DNA of 47,091 nt, from positions 1-47,091 of the forward strand of contig JBNKFQ010000301.1 of NCBI GenBank assembly GCA_050289385.1. The letters run 5' to 3'. This DNA is from JBNKFQ01 sp050289385 (GTDB lineage Bacteria; Pseudomonadota; Gammaproteobacteria; Pseudomonadales; Porticoccaceae). The number at the start of each line of letters is the position of its first letter. Positions within the stretch are counted from its first letter, which is position 1. Of this stretch, positions 1 to 8,685 are shown in pieces. The notes under the pieces are model-generated. The model was not told where the DNA came from and did no database searches. It saw only the letters and a list, made by a program, of their open reading frames with translations. A program made the position numbers and the translations under genes.

Positions 1-1
1 T

Positions 2-1918
2 GTCGTTATCGCGCCTGAACAGACCCGCGGCGCCGAAAGCGGCCAGATTGTGGTGGTGGAAATAACCACCCAGCCAGATCGCTACACCCTGCCTTCCGGT
101 AAGGTGGTAGAAGTGCTCGGCGAACACCTGGCGCCGGGCATGGAGATTGATATCGCCATCCGCAATTACGGCATCCCCCATGAATGGCCGCCCGAGGTAC
201 AACAACAGGCCGCGGATTTGCCGGACGAAGTTACCGAGGCAGACAAACAACACCGTTTCGACTTGCGCAAACTGCCCTTTGTCACCATAGACGGCGAAGA
301 CGCCAAAGACTTTGACGACGCTGTTTATTGTGAACGCAGCCGCATGGGCAACTTTACCCTTTACGTCGCCATTGCTGACGTTTCCCACTACGTTGCAGTC
401 GGTTCCAGCCTGGACGCCGAAGCCTGGCGGCGAGGTAACTCGGTGTATTTTCCCGAGCACGTGGTGCCGATGCTGCCGGAAAAACTGTCCAATGGCCTGT
501 GCTCGCTCAAGCCCGAAGTCGATCGCCTGGCCATGGTGTGCGAAATGCGCATCAACAAATACGGGGAAATTACCAACTTCCAGTTTTTTGAAAGCCTGAT
601 TCACTCCCACGCACGCCTCACCTACACCCAGGTGGCACAGGTGTTGGCGCAGAGGTCTGATAAAAAGGGAGGGGACAAAAGCAGCGGTGCGCGCAAACAC
701 CTGCATTCGGTAGTGCCACAACTGGATAACCTGCACGATTTATTTAAAGTGTTGTTGGCCGCGCGTGAAGAGCGTGGAGCCATCGACTTTGAAACCGTAG
801 AAACCCGCATATTATTTGATGCGCAACGCAAGATATCGCAAATTATTCCCACCGAACGTACCGACGCGCATCGCTTGATCGAGGAGTGCATGTTGTGCGC
901 CAACGTGTGCGCGGCACAGTTGCTGGAAAGCAGTCATTTGCCTTCGCTTTACCGTGTGCACGACACCCCCAGGGAAGAAAAGCTGGTTGCACTCAGGGAG
1001 TTTTTGGGTGAATTGGGATTCAGTTTGGCGGGGGGCAATGATCCGAGCCCCAAGGATATGCAAAAAGTTCTGGACCAGATTGGGGATCGCCCCGACAAGA
1101 ATGTTATTCAAACCGTTATGCTGCGATCCATGAATCAGGCGGTTTATCAGCCGGAAAACATTGGTCATTTTGGCCTGAACTATGAGGCATATACCCATTT
1201 TACTTCGCCGATTCGTCGTTACCCCGACTTGCTGGTTCATCGTGCGATTCGCAGTTTACTGCGCAGTAAAAAACGCGTTGGCAATCTCAAGCGCGTGCGG
1301 GGCGCCCAGGTATTGGCGAGGGAAAAAATATACCCCTACGACGACGCCTGGATGGACGACGCCGGGGAACAGTGTTCACACACCGAACGACGCGCCGACG
1401 AAGCCACTCGCGATGTTGTCAACTGGCTAAAATGTGAATATTTGCAAGAACATGTCGGCGAAGAGTTTGACGGTGTTGTCAGCTCCGTTACCGGTTTCGG
1501 TTTGTTTGTGGAATTAAAAGATATTTATGTAGAAGGCCTGGTGCATATTACCGGCTTGCCCAAGGACTACTACAATCACGACGCCTCGCATCACCGCCTG
1601 GTGGGTGAACGCACACGGCGCGTTTTTCGTTTGGGTGATCGGCTACAGGTGCGCGTAGTGCGGGTGGACCTTGACGAACGCAAAATCGATTTTGAACTGG
1701 TGGAGTCCGGGCCGGGGCGCAGGCGTAAAAGCGACGACTATGCGTCGCCAAGGGCCAAACAACTGGCAAAAGAGTTTCAGGCTGACAGGGAACGCAAGAG
1801 CAGCCGTACCAAAAAACGGGGCAAAACCGGACATAAAACCACTGCTGGCAAAAAACGTGGTGGCCCGGTAAAAACGCGTCGTACAAAAACGACCGGCAAG
1901 CGCCGCAGCAGACCATAA
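2..1918 (+). CDS. rnr: Ribonuclease R, 3'-5' exoribonuclease (5' end cut by window)
   Basis: RNase R degrades structured RNA processively from the 3' end and takes part in rRNA/mRNA quality control and trans-translation. The reading frame is open from base 2, so the N-terminal helix-turn-helix and first cold-shock domain lie outside the window. The visible protein begins in the cold-shock region (..SGQIVVVEITTQP..). The RNB catalytic domain follows, with the acidic cluster DGEDAKDFDDAVY that binds the catalytic metals, and TSPIRRYPDLLVHR near the active-site channel. A C-terminal S1 domain (DGVVSSVTGFGLFVELKD) leads into a Lys/Arg-rich tail of about 70 residues, as in gammaproteobacterial RNase R. 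The GTG triplets near base 50 are internal codons, not the start. It lies 15 bases upstream of rlmB, a conserved gene pair. Family assignment is secure. Confidence 0.96.
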   Translation, partial: VVIAPEQTRGAESGQIVVVEITTQPDRYTLPSGKVVEVLGEHLAPGMEIDIAIRNYGIPHEWPPEVQQQAADLPDEVTEADKQHRFDLRKLPFVTIDGEDAKDFDDAVYCERSRMGNFTLYVAIADVSHYVAVGSSLDAEAWRRGNSVYFPEHVVPMLPEKLSNGLCSLKPEVDRLAMVCEMRINKYGEITNFQFFESLIHSHARLTYTQVAQVLAQRSDKKGGDKSSGARKHLHSVVPQLDNLHDLFKVLLAAREERGAIDFETVETRILFDAQRKISQIIPTERTDAHRLIEECMLCANVCAAQLLESSHLPSLYRVHDTPREEKLVALREFLGELGFSLAGGNDPSPKDMQKVLDQIGDRPDKNVIQTVMLRSMNQAVYQPENIGHFGLNYEAYTHFTSPIRRYPDLLVHRAIRSLLRSKKRVGNLKRVRGAQVLAREKIYPYDDAWMDDAGEQCSHTERRADEATRDVVNWLKCEYLQEHVGEEFDGVVSSVTGFGLFVELKDIYVEGLVHITGLPKDYYNHDASHHRLVGERTRRVFRLGDRLQVRVVRVDLDERKIDFELVESGPGRRRKSDDYASPRAKQLAKEFQADRERKSSRTKKRGKTGHKTTAGKKRGGPVKTRRTKTTGKRRSRP

Positions 1919-1933
1919 TTATTCGGACCATTC

Positions 1934-2701
1934 ATGACATCAAAAACATGGCAATTCGGGTTACATGCGGTGCAAACACTGCTGAAAACCCACCCTGACC
2001 GCGTACTTGAATTGCGAGTGCAACAGGGGCGTCAGGACGAACGCATAAAAAAAGCCCTGCAACTGGCAGAGCGCCACGGTATTCCGGTTGCCAATGTGCC
2101 ACGCAAGGCACTGGATAAAATCGCTGCCGGTAATCACCAGGGCGTGGCCGCCTTGTGCGAAAACCAGCAAGTGCAGGACGAACACTATTTGATGTCGTTG
2201 CTGGAAACACTGCAAAACGCGCAAGGCCAGGACAAGACAAAACACGCGCCGTTTGTGCTGGTGCTGGATGGTGTTACCGACCCCCATAATCTGGGTGCGT
2301 GCCTGCGTTCGGCTGATGCAGCCGGCGTTGATGTGGTGGTTGCACCCAAAGACCGTTCGGTGGGTATTACACCAACCGTCAGCAAAGTGGCCTGCGGTGC
2401 TGCGGAATCGGTGCCGTTTGTGGTGGTGACCAATCTGGCCCGTACCCTCAAGGAGATGCAGGCCAAAGGTGTGTGGGTTGTCGGCACTGCCGGCGAGGCA
2501 GAAAATCAGATTTACGATACTGACCTGACCGGGCCTGTTGCGTTGGTGATGGGCGCCGAAGAGAAAGGTATGCGCCGCCTCACTCGGGAACACTGCGATG
2601 TGTTGGCAAAATTACCCATGGCCGGGTCGGTAAGCAGTTTGAACGTTTCCGTTGCCACGGGAGTTTGCCTGTTTGAAGCGGTGCGACAGCGGCAGGGATA
2701 A
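1934..2701 (+). CDS. rlmB: 23S rRNA (guanosine-2'-O-)-methyltransferase RlmB
   Basis: SpoU/TrmH-family (SPOUT) enzyme that 2'-O-methylates G2251 in the peptidyl-transferase P loop of 23S rRNA using S-adenosylmethionine. At 255 residues it has the usual length. An N-terminal L30e-like substrate-binding domain (about 1-75) starts FGLHAVQTLL. The trefoil-knot catalytic domain shows the three SpoU motifs: motif 1 VTDPHNLGACLRSADAAG near residue 115, motif 2 VMGAEEKGMRRL near 210, and motif 3 PMAGSVSSLNVSVATG near 233. It starts 15 bases after rnr and is probably co-transcribed with it, the classic arrangement in gammaproteobacteria. The ATG start gives the expected N-terminus. Confidence 0.96.
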   Translation: MTSKTWQFGLHAVQTLLKTHPDRVLELRVQQGRQDERIKKALQLAERHGIPVANVPRKALDKIAAGNHQGVAALCENQQVQDEHYLMSLLETLQNAQGQDKTKHAPFVLVLDGVTDPHNLGACLRSADAAGVDVVVAPKDRSVGITPTVSKVACGAAESVPFVVVTNLARTLKEMQAKGVWVVGTAGEAENQIYDTDLTGPVALVMGAEEKGMRRLTREHCDVLAKLPMAGSVSSLNVSVATGVCLFEAVRQRQG

Positions 2702-2828
2702 TCCACCGCCGTCATCCGCGCGAAGGCGCACCACTGTCAAGAATGAGCCACCTCTGTGATTCCGGCGAAGTCCCACTACTGTCCGGGATACTCCACCATC
2801 GTCATTTGGTCAAAGTTGTGTTTGGACA
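2702..2828. other. Intergenic stretch upstream of sulfide operon, possible degenerate palindromes
   Basis: No gene is visible here. The segment holds two short stretches (gtcatccgcgcgaaggcg near 2712 and gtgattccggcgaagtccc near 2757) that resemble worn copies of the widespread GTCATTCCCGCG-type intergenic palindrome. This is also where an enhancer site for a sigma-54 activator would be expected, since a sigma-54 promoter follows directly. I cannot identify a specific activator site by eye. Confidence 0.3.
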
Positions 2829-2844
2829 TGGCACGCAAAATGCT
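2829..2844 (+). promoter_or_regulatory. Sigma-54 (-24/-12) promoter for sulfide-oxidation genes
   Basis: The sequence TGGCACGcaaaATGCt matches the RpoN consensus TGGCACG-N4-TTGC at all but one position. It has the obligatory GG (2830-2831) and GC (2842-2843) separated by exactly 10 bases. Transcription would begin near 2855, leaving a leader of about 87 bases before the dioxygenase start codon. A perfect tandem 11-bp direct repeat (AATGCTATGTT twice, 2839-2860) overlaps the -12 element and could be a further protein-binding site. In other proteobacteria the persulfide dioxygenase/SQR genes are activated by the sigma-54-dependent regulator FisR, so the promoter type fits the operon. The activator gene is not in this window. 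Confidence 0.7.
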
Positions 2845-2941
2845 ATGTTAATGCTATGTTTAGGTTGTTGGATAACATTTGACAATTAGCCTGGATCATC
2901 AAGGATCAGGGCATGGGCAAGAATAGCAGAGAGGAACTGTT

Positions 2942-3823
2942 ATGAACGGTCAGGATAGTGTTAAACCCGAAGTGTTCCCTTTTTTTGATAAAGACACCAA
3001 TACCTTTTCGTATGTGGTGAAAGACCCCTCGTCGCCGAGCTGTGCGATTGTCGATAGCGTATTGAACTTTGATTACCCGTCAGCAACAACCTCGTATCAG
3101 GGCGCCGATGCGATTATCGACCATGTCAAATCCCACAAGTTGAAAGTGGAGTGGCTGATCGAAACTCATGTGCACGCTGATCACTTGTCGGCGGCGCCCT
3201 ATATTCAGGAGCACCTGGGCGGCAAGCTGGCCATCGGAGAGCACATCATCACCGTACAGGAAACGTTCGGTAAAATTTTTAACGAAGGCAGCGAATTTCA
3301 GCGGGACGGTTCCCAGTTTGACCACTTGTTCAAAGATGGTGAGGCTTATCGAGTGGGCAGTGTGCCGTGTGTGGCGATGCATACGCCGGGACATACGCCG
3401 GCTTGTATGACACACGTAATCGGTGATGCGGCATTTGTTGGCGACACATTATTTATGCCCGATGCCGGTACAGCGCGGGCAGATTTTCCGGGTGGCGATG
3501 CTGCCACCCTGTACGAATCCATTCAAAAAATACTGAAGCTACCGCCGCAGACCCGCATTTTTATGTGTCACGACTACTGCCCCGATGGTCGCGAACTTGA
3601 ATACAAAACCACGGTTGCAGAGGAACTGGACAACAATATCCATGTTAAACGGGATATCGGTAAATCGGCTTTCGTGGCAATGCGCGAGGCGCGGGACAAA
3701 ACCCTGGATATGCCGCGTTTAATCCTGCCGTCGTTGCAGGTAAATATGCGCGCCGGGCACTTTCCGCAGCCGGAGGACAATGGCTTGTCCTACCTTAAAG
3801 TGCCGGTAAATGCGTTTAAGTAA
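2942..3823 (+). CDS. MBL-fold persulfide dioxygenase-like hydrolase (ETHE1/Blh type)
   Basis: 293-residue metallo-beta-lactamase-fold protein of the ETHE1/persulfide dioxygenase group. Members oxidise glutathione persulfide to sulfite and glutathione with a single Fe(II). Visible metal-site motifs are THVHADH (His76, His78, Asp80, His81), HTPGHTPAC (His151) and GDTLF (Asp168). CHDY follows at His210. By analogy with ETHE1 the iron ligands would be His76, His151 and Asp168. GTARADFPGGDAATLYESI is typical of the dioxygenases rather than glyoxalase II. A strong Shine-Dalgarno (gaggaact) precedes the ATG. Its partner downstream is an SQR fused to DUF442, which together would turn sulfide into persulfide and then sulfite. 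A sigma-54 promoter lies upstream. Exact substrate is inferred from family and context. Confidence 0.88.
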   Translation: MNGQDSVKPEVFPFFDKDTNTFSYVVKDPSSPSCAIVDSVLNFDYPSATTSYQGADAIIDHVKSHKLKVEWLIETHVHADHLSAAPYIQEHLGGKLAIGEHIITVQETFGKIFNEGSEFQRDGSQFDHLFKDGEAYRVGSVPCVAMHTPGHTPACMTHVIGDAAFVGDTLFMPDAGTARADFPGGDAATLYESIQKILKLPPQTRIFMCHDYCPDGRELEYKTTVAEELDNNIHVKRDIGKSAFVAMREARDKTLDMPRLILPSLQVNMRAGHFPQPEDNGLSYLKVPVNAFK

Positions 3824-3859
3824 ATTGGAGTTTGGAATGAATGATGCTTGCTTGAGAGT

Positions 3860-3987
3860 GGTCGCACGTCGCACGCCATATGTCGCACGCTTTTTAAAAC
3901 TGATCTGGAGGGTTACTGCACAGACCTGGGGCCTTGTGGATGTAGTACCGCTTTTAGCGTGCGACGTGCGACTACCGACGTGCGACC
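3860..3987. repeat. Heptamer-armed intergenic palindrome A (GTCGCAC type)
   Basis: The left arm (3860-3890) is made of GTCGCAC/GTCGCACG units. The right arm (3957-3987) is its near-perfect reverse complement (GTGCGAC units). Both arms are 31 bases, and the outer 12 bases and the inner 12 bases match. The 66-base centre lacks the CCGAGCG core seen in the other copies. It lies between the dioxygenase and the SQR fusion, probably inside one transcript. The arms are closely similar to those of the copy downstream of rplI (35402-35520). The short ORF that could be drawn across it is not credible. Confidence 0.8.
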
Positions 3988-4032
3988 AGTAAAATTCAAG
4001 TAAGTACCATTCAATAAATTGGGGGTGAAATC

Positions 4033-5709
4033 ATGCAGCGTACACAACTGGCTGAAAACTATTCGGTGTCGGACCAGATTACGGTTGATGATGTCGATAC
4101 GTTGGTGGATGCAGGCGTCGATTTGATTATTTGCAATCGTCCCGACAACGAGTCTGAACAGCAACCCGCTTTTGCCGAAATTGCGGCCAGGGCCGCCGAC
4201 CGGGGCATTGCTGCGGTGAATATTCCTTTTGTCGGCGGTGAAATGAATGCCACTCATGTCGACCTGCTCCGCGAGCAGTTGGCGAAAGCCAAAATTGTGC
4301 ATGCCTACTGTCGCACCGGTAACCGCAGCACAACAATATGGCAGGCGTGTCAGCAAAGCGAACAGGAAGAGGGCGCATTAGGAATGGAAAATGTTGGCCA
4401 GACAGATTCCGGCCCGACTTATTCCATCAAAGAAAAGCCGGGCCAGAAAACGGAAGGCAAAAGCGTGGCTGACTCCAGCGCAACGCCGCAATTTGATGTG
4501 GTTATTGTCGGTGCCGGGTCGGCAGGTATTACTACGGCGGCAGGTTTGCTAAAACGGAAGTCGTCGTTGCGGATCTGCCTGGTGGACCCCGCCGAGGATC
4601 ACTATTACCAACCCGGTTGGACCATGGTGGGCAGTGGAGTGTTTGACGCCAGGACCACCCGCCGCCCGATGATCGAAGTGATACCCGATGGTGTCACGTG
4701 GTTAAAAAATGCGGTGGCGGGTTTCGACCCCGACAATAACCAGATTCGGCTCGATGATGATACTCTGGTTTGCTACAACATTCTGGTGGTGGCTGCCGGT
4801 TTAGAGCTGAACTGGAAAGCCATTGAAGGATTGGCGCAAACCCTGGGTGACAACGGTGTAACCTCCAACTATCGTTTTGATCTTGCCCCGTACACCTGGA
4901 AGCTGGTGCAGTCGTTGCGGCAAGGCAAGGCAATTTTTACCCAACCCCCCATGCCCATAAAATGCGCCGGTGCGCCCCAGAAAGCGATGTATTTGTCTTG
5001 CGATCACTGGCTGCGGCAGGGTGTGTTGCCAAATATTGATGTGCAGTTTTGCAATGCCGGGGGCGTGCTGTTTGGCGTGCCGGATTATGTGCCTGCCCTG
5101 CAGGAATATGTAGAAAAATATCAGGCCAACCTGAATTTCAATTGCAATCTGAAAAAAATTGACGGCCCGAACCGGGTCGCCTGGTTCGGGGAGCAGGACG
5201 AGCAGGGGAACGAGGTGGTGAGCGAACGGGAATTCGACATGATACACGTTTGCCCACCCCAGCGTGCGCCGGAATTTGTGCGGCAAAGCCCTCTTGCCGA
5301 CGACGCGGGTTGGGTTGATGTTGATCAGGCTACCTTGCGGCACAAAAAATATGACAATATCTGGGGGCTGGGTGACGTTACAAATACTCCCAATGCCAAA
5401 ACCATGGCCGCAGCCCGCAAGCAAGCCCCGGTGGTGGCGCATAATATTTGTCGAGCGCTGGATAGCAAGGGTAGCAATGCGGTTTATGATGGCTACGGTT
5501 CCTGCCCGCTGACCGTTGAGCGTGGCAAAATTGTGTTGGCTGAGTTTGGTTATGGCGGCAAGCTGCTACCCACTTTTCCCGACTGGTTTAATGACGGCAC
5601 CAAAGCGACCCGATTTGCATGGATTTTAAAGCAAATCATACTGCCGCCCTTTTACTGGCATGGTATGTTGAAAGGCAGGGAATGGTTTGTAAAACCAAAA
5701 ACAAAATAG
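4033..5709 (+). CDS. DUF442 (phosphatase/sulfurtransferase-like) - sulfide:quinone oxidoreductase fusion
   Basis: 558-residue two-domain protein. Residues about 1-110 form a DUF442/TIGR01244 domain of the protein-tyrosine-phosphatase/rhodanese-like fold, with active-site loop CRTGNRS (Cys93). After a polar linker, residues about 155-558 form an FAD-dependent sulfide:quinone oxidoreductase of the mitochondrial SQRDL type. It has Rossmann motif VVIVGAGSAGITTAAGL, KCAGAPQKAMYLSCDHWLR with a redox cysteine near 312, and a second cysteine near 491 in YGSCPLTVERGKIVLAEF. The enzyme would oxidise sulfide to persulfide and pass electrons to quinone at the inner membrane face. In the known Blh proteins DUF442 is fused to the dioxygenase; here it is on the SQR and the dioxygenase is a separate gene upstream. 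A GGGGGT ribosome site lies before the ATG. Confidence 0.9.
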   Translation: MQRTQLAENYSVSDQITVDDVDTLVDAGVDLIICNRPDNESEQQPAFAEIAARAADRGIAAVNIPFVGGEMNATHVDLLREQLAKAKIVHAYCRTGNRSTTIWQACQQSEQEEGALGMENVGQTDSGPTYSIKEKPGQKTEGKSVADSSATPQFDVVIVGAGSAGITTAAGLLKRKSSLRICLVDPAEDHYYQPGWTMVGSGVFDARTTRRPMIEVIPDGVTWLKNAVAGFDPDNNQIRLDDDTLVCYNILVVAAGLELNWKAIEGLAQTLGDNGVTSNYRFDLAPYTWKLVQSLRQGKAIFTQPPMPIKCAGAPQKAMYLSCDHWLRQGVLPNIDVQFCNAGGVLFGVPDYVPALQEYVEKYQANLNFNCNLKKIDGPNRVAWFGEQDEQGNEVVSEREFDMIHVCPPQRAPEFVRQSPLADDAGWVDVDQATLRHKKYDNIWGLGDVTNTPNAKTMAAARKQAPVVAHNICRALDSKGSNAVYDGYGSCPLTVERGKIVLAEFGYGGKLLPTFPDWFNDGTKATRFAWILKQIILPPFYWHGMLKGREWFVKPKTK

Positions 5710-5728
5710 CATAGCAAGGAAATAGATA

Positions 5729-7447
5729 ATGACCCTGGGTCAGTGGCTACCGGCTGTTGCCTGGTTAAAACATTATAACCGGGAAAAATTTATTCAGGAC
5801 GCAACGGCGGCGTTTATCGTTACAGTGCTGTTGATTCCCCAGTCACTGGCCTACGCCCTGTTGGCCGGAGTGCCGCCCGAAGTGGGTTTGTACTCCAGTA
5901 TTTTGCCGTTGGTGTTGTACGCACTGAGCGGCAGCAGTACCACTCTGTCGGTGGGCCCTGTTGCCGTTATTTCCCTGCTTACTGCCACGGCTTTGGGGGA
6001 TGTCGCGCAACAGGGTACAGCGGGCTATCTGACTGGCGCCGTTACCCTGGCCCTGCTATCCGGCGCAATGTTGTGCCTGATGGGGATAATGCGGCTCGGT
6101 GTGATCGCCAATTTTTTATCCCACTCGGTTATTTCCGGTTTTATTTCCGCTTCGGCTGTGATTATCGGTTTGAGTCAGTTAAAGCATGTGCTGGGTATTT
6201 CGGCACATGGCGATACGGTGGTTGAATTATTGCCGTCGACCTGGGCCAATATTGCCGACCTTAATCTGGCCACGGTGAGTATTGGCGTGGCTGTGCTGGT
6301 GTTTTTATTATTGGCAAAAAAATACGCAAACCGGTTTTTTATCCATTGCAAATTTCAGCCCCGGCACGCCGCCGCCCTTGCCAGAACGGCGCCTATCGTC
6401 GGTGTATTATTGAGCATAGCAGCCGTGTATTTGTGGCAACTGGATCAACAGGGGGTTGCGGTGACAGGTGAGATTCCCGCGGGCTTGCCGACCCTGGAGT
6501 TCAGCCTGCCATCTGTGGCTCTGCTTGAATCTTTGGCATTGCCGGCGCTGTTGATCTCTATTATTGGCTATGTGGAATCCATATCGGTGGGCAAAACCCT
6601 GGCGGCCAAACGCCGGGAAAAAGTCAGCCCCAATCAGGAATTGATTGGCCTGGGCGCCGCCAATCTGGCCTCCGGGATTTCCGGCGGTTTTCCGGTAACG
6701 GGCGGGTTTTCGCGTTCTGTCGTTAATTTTGACGCGGGCGCTGTTACCCAACTGGCCAGTGTGATGACGGCAGTTGGTATTGCGCTTGCATCGTTGTTTT
6801 TGACGCCGATTCTGTATTACCTGCCCAAAGCGACGTTGGCGGCGACGATTATTGTCGCGGTATTTTCGCTGGTGGATTTTGCCGTTATCAGAAAAACCTG
6901 GTCATTTTCCAAAAGCGACTTTTATGCAGTGATGACGACTATTGTTGTCACTTTGCTTTTTGGTGTGGAGGTGGGGGTTGCTGCGGGTGTGGTGTTGTCT
7001 GTGGTACTGCATTTGTATCGAACGTCCAAACCGCACATTGCCGAAGTGGGTTTGATTGAGGGCACAGAGCACTTTCGCAATGTCAGGCGCTACCGCGTGC
7101 AAACGTCGCCTTATATTTTAAGCGTGCGTCCGGACGAAAGCCTGTTTTTCGCCAATGCGCAGTGTTTGGAAGAAAAGGTGCTGGAAGCCATTTACCAGCG
7201 CGACCACATTGCTCACGTAGTGATACAGTGCAGTGCCGTCAATGAAATAGATTTCAGCGCTCTGCATATGCTGCAAGATTTAAATACCCAACTCAACGAC
7301 CAGGGCATTACCTTGCATTTGTCGGAAGTAAAAGGGCCGGTGATGGACAGTTTAACGCGCACAGGCTTTCTGGAGAAACTCACCGGCAAGGTGTTTATGT
7401 CGCAATACGCTGCGTATAACCAGATTAAAAGCAGTTACGCTGACTGA
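5729..7447 (+). CDS. SulP-family anion transporter with STAS domain
   Basis: 572-residue SulP (SLC26-like) permease. The N-terminal part has about a dozen hydrophobic segments, including the family signature region PQSLAYALLAGVPPEVGLYSS (first 20 residues cited loosely, residues 37-57) and SISGGFPVTGGFSRS-like motif GISGGFPVTGGFSRS near residue 320. A cytoplasmic C-terminal STAS domain (about 450-565) contains the helix after EIDFSALHML. It starts 19 bases after the SQR fusion and is likely in the same operon, so a role in exporting or importing sulfur oxyanions (sulfite/sulfate) is a reasonable inference. Many bacterial SulP proteins move bicarbonate or other anions instead, and the sequence alone does not decide between these. 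Confidence 0.88.
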   Translation: MTLGQWLPAVAWLKHYNREKFIQDATAAFIVTVLLIPQSLAYALLAGVPPEVGLYSSILPLVLYALSGSSTTLSVGPVAVISLLTATALGDVAQQGTAGYLTGAVTLALLSGAMLCLMGIMRLGVIANFLSHSVISGFISASAVIIGLSQLKHVLGISAHGDTVVELLPSTWANIADLNLATVSIGVAVLVFLLLAKKYANRFFIHCKFQPRHAAALARTAPIVGVLLSIAAVYLWQLDQQGVAVTGEIPAGLPTLEFSLPSVALLESLALPALLISIIGYVESISVGKTLAAKRREKVSPNQELIGLGAANLASGISGGFPVTGGFSRSVVNFDAGAVTQLASVMTAVGIALASLFLTPILYYLPKATLAATIIVAVFSLVDFAVIRKTWSFSKSDFYAVMTTIVVTLLFGVEVGVAAGVVLSVVLHLYRTSKPHIAEVGLIEGTEHFRNVRRYRVQTSPYILSVRPDESLFFANAQCLEEKVLEAIYQRDHIAHVVIQCSAVNEIDFSALHMLQDLNTQLNDQGITLHLSEVKGPVMDSLTRTGFLEKLTGKVFMSQYAAYNQIKSSYAD

Positions 7448-7467
7448 CACGCAACGACACTGATCAT

Positions 7468-7647
7468 TCAGTTTTCGTCGCTGCCGCCAAACAAACAGCT
7501 TTTTGTGTAATCCTTCAATTCATTGGCGGTCCAGTCGCCTTTTGGTTTTTCTTCCATGTTTTGACACCATTGCTTGCTGCCCACCTCGGGCGAGCATCCG
7601 GTGAGGGCAAATATCAGTGGCAGGGTTGTAATCAACAGTCGACGCAT
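7468..7647 (-). CDS. Small DUF3012 lipoprotein
   Basis: 59-residue protein starting at the ATG ending at 7647. The longer frame upstream adds 22 unlikely residues. It has a lipoprotein signal peptide (MRRLLITTLPLIFALTGC), where the lipobox LTGC puts the lipidated Cys at residue 18. The short mature part (EVGSKQWCQNMEEKPKGDW) contains the conserved DUF3012 pattern with WC and two further acidic/basic clusters, ending in a second cysteine. Function of the family is unknown. It is convergent with the SulP gene (20 bases between stops) and divergent from the BPSS1780-type gene, sharing a 108-base upstream region. Confidence 0.75.
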   Translation of the reverse strand: MRRLLITTLPLIFALTGCSPEVGSKQWCQNMEEKPKGDWTANELKDYTKSCLFGGSDEN

Positions 7648-7755
7648 AATGTAATTCTCTGGTTGGTGATGGAGATATCGGGTAATTGTGCTGGGTAATT
7701 CGCTGGACTTCAAGCAGGAAAATGTTAGGCTTTAGCACGCCAAGGAGATAGTGCC

Positions 7756-8538
7756 ATGAGTGAAGAAAACCCCTATCAAACACCGGACTCTGATGTGATT
7801 GTTGCGGTTGCCGACAACAGTGAATTGAGCGGCCCTGCAGCCTGCTCTGCAGAAAGTGGCTGGTCCTGGATTAGCGATGCATTTTCCCTGTTTGCACGTA
7901 ACCCCGGTATGTGGATTTTATTGGGCATTGTCTATTTTGGTGTGATTATTATTGCTTCATTTGTTCCGTTTGTTGGCAGTTTGGCTACCAGCCTGTTTAT
8001 GTATGTGCTGTTTGCCGGCTTTATGATTGCCTGCAAAGACCTTGAGCAAGGCCAGGAGCTGAAAATTGAGCACCTGTTTTCAGGGTTTCAGCACAAGGGT
8101 TTTGGGCAGCTGGTTGTTTGCGGTGCCATTGTGCTGGGTTTATCCATTGCTATTACCGCGGTGGTTGCCACTTTCATAGCGATTTTTGCTGGCACAGCCG
8201 CCCTTGCACAGAATACCGAGTCCACCTTTTGGGCAGAGGGATTCGGCCTGGTGGCGTTATTGGGTGTACTTGTGGCTATGGCTCTGACGTTGCCGATACT
8301 GATGATGACCTGGTTTGCTCCGGCGCTGATCGTGTTTCATGACCTGCCCGCCTGGGAGGCCATGAAGCTCAGCTTTCGCGGTTGTCTGCTCAATATTGTG
8401 CCGTTTCTGGTATACGGTTTGATTATGCTGGTGGCGATGGTGGTGGCGACAATTCCGCTGGGCCTGGGGTGGTTGATTATGGTGCCGGTGTCGATTGTGA
8501 CGATGTATACGTCGTATAAGGCGGTGTTTGTTTCTTGA
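7756..8538 (+). CDS. BPSS1780-type integral membrane protein
   Basis: 260-residue membrane protein. After a polar N-terminus (ENPYQTPDSDV) comes the family hallmark GWSWISDAFSLFARNPGMW, then about six hydrophobic segments between residues 50 and 255. These occur mainly as paired glycine/valine-rich helices, with a conserved helix WFAPALIVFHDLPAWEAMK in the second half. No enzymatic motif is visible and the molecular role is unknown. A strong AAGGAGAT ribosome-binding site lies 8 bases before the ATG. A heptamer-armed palindrome begins directly after its stop codon. Confidence 0.8.
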   Translation: MSEENPYQTPDSDVIVAVADNSELSGPAACSAESGWSWISDAFSLFARNPGMWILLGIVYFGVIIIASFVPFVGSLATSLFMYVLFAGFMIACKDLEQGQELKIEHLFSGFQHKGFGQLVVCGAIVLGLSIAITAVVATFIAIFAGTAALAQNTESTFWAEGFGLVALLGVLVAMALTLPILMMTWFAPALIVFHDLPAWEAMKLSFRGCLLNIVPFLVYGLIMLVAMVVATIPLGLGWLIMVPVSIVTMYTSYKAVFVS

Positions 8539-8681
<143 letters not shown>

Positions 8682-8685
8682 TTTA

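Noticed and set aside
3860..3987. Heptamer-armed palindromes considered as integron attC sites
   Set aside because: The arms lack the R'' YYYAAC / GTTRRRY core sites and there is no integron integrase or cassette layout.
3810..3992. 60-codon frame after the dioxygenase
   Set aside because: It reads through palindrome A and overlaps the end of the real gene; its codon pattern follows the repeat.
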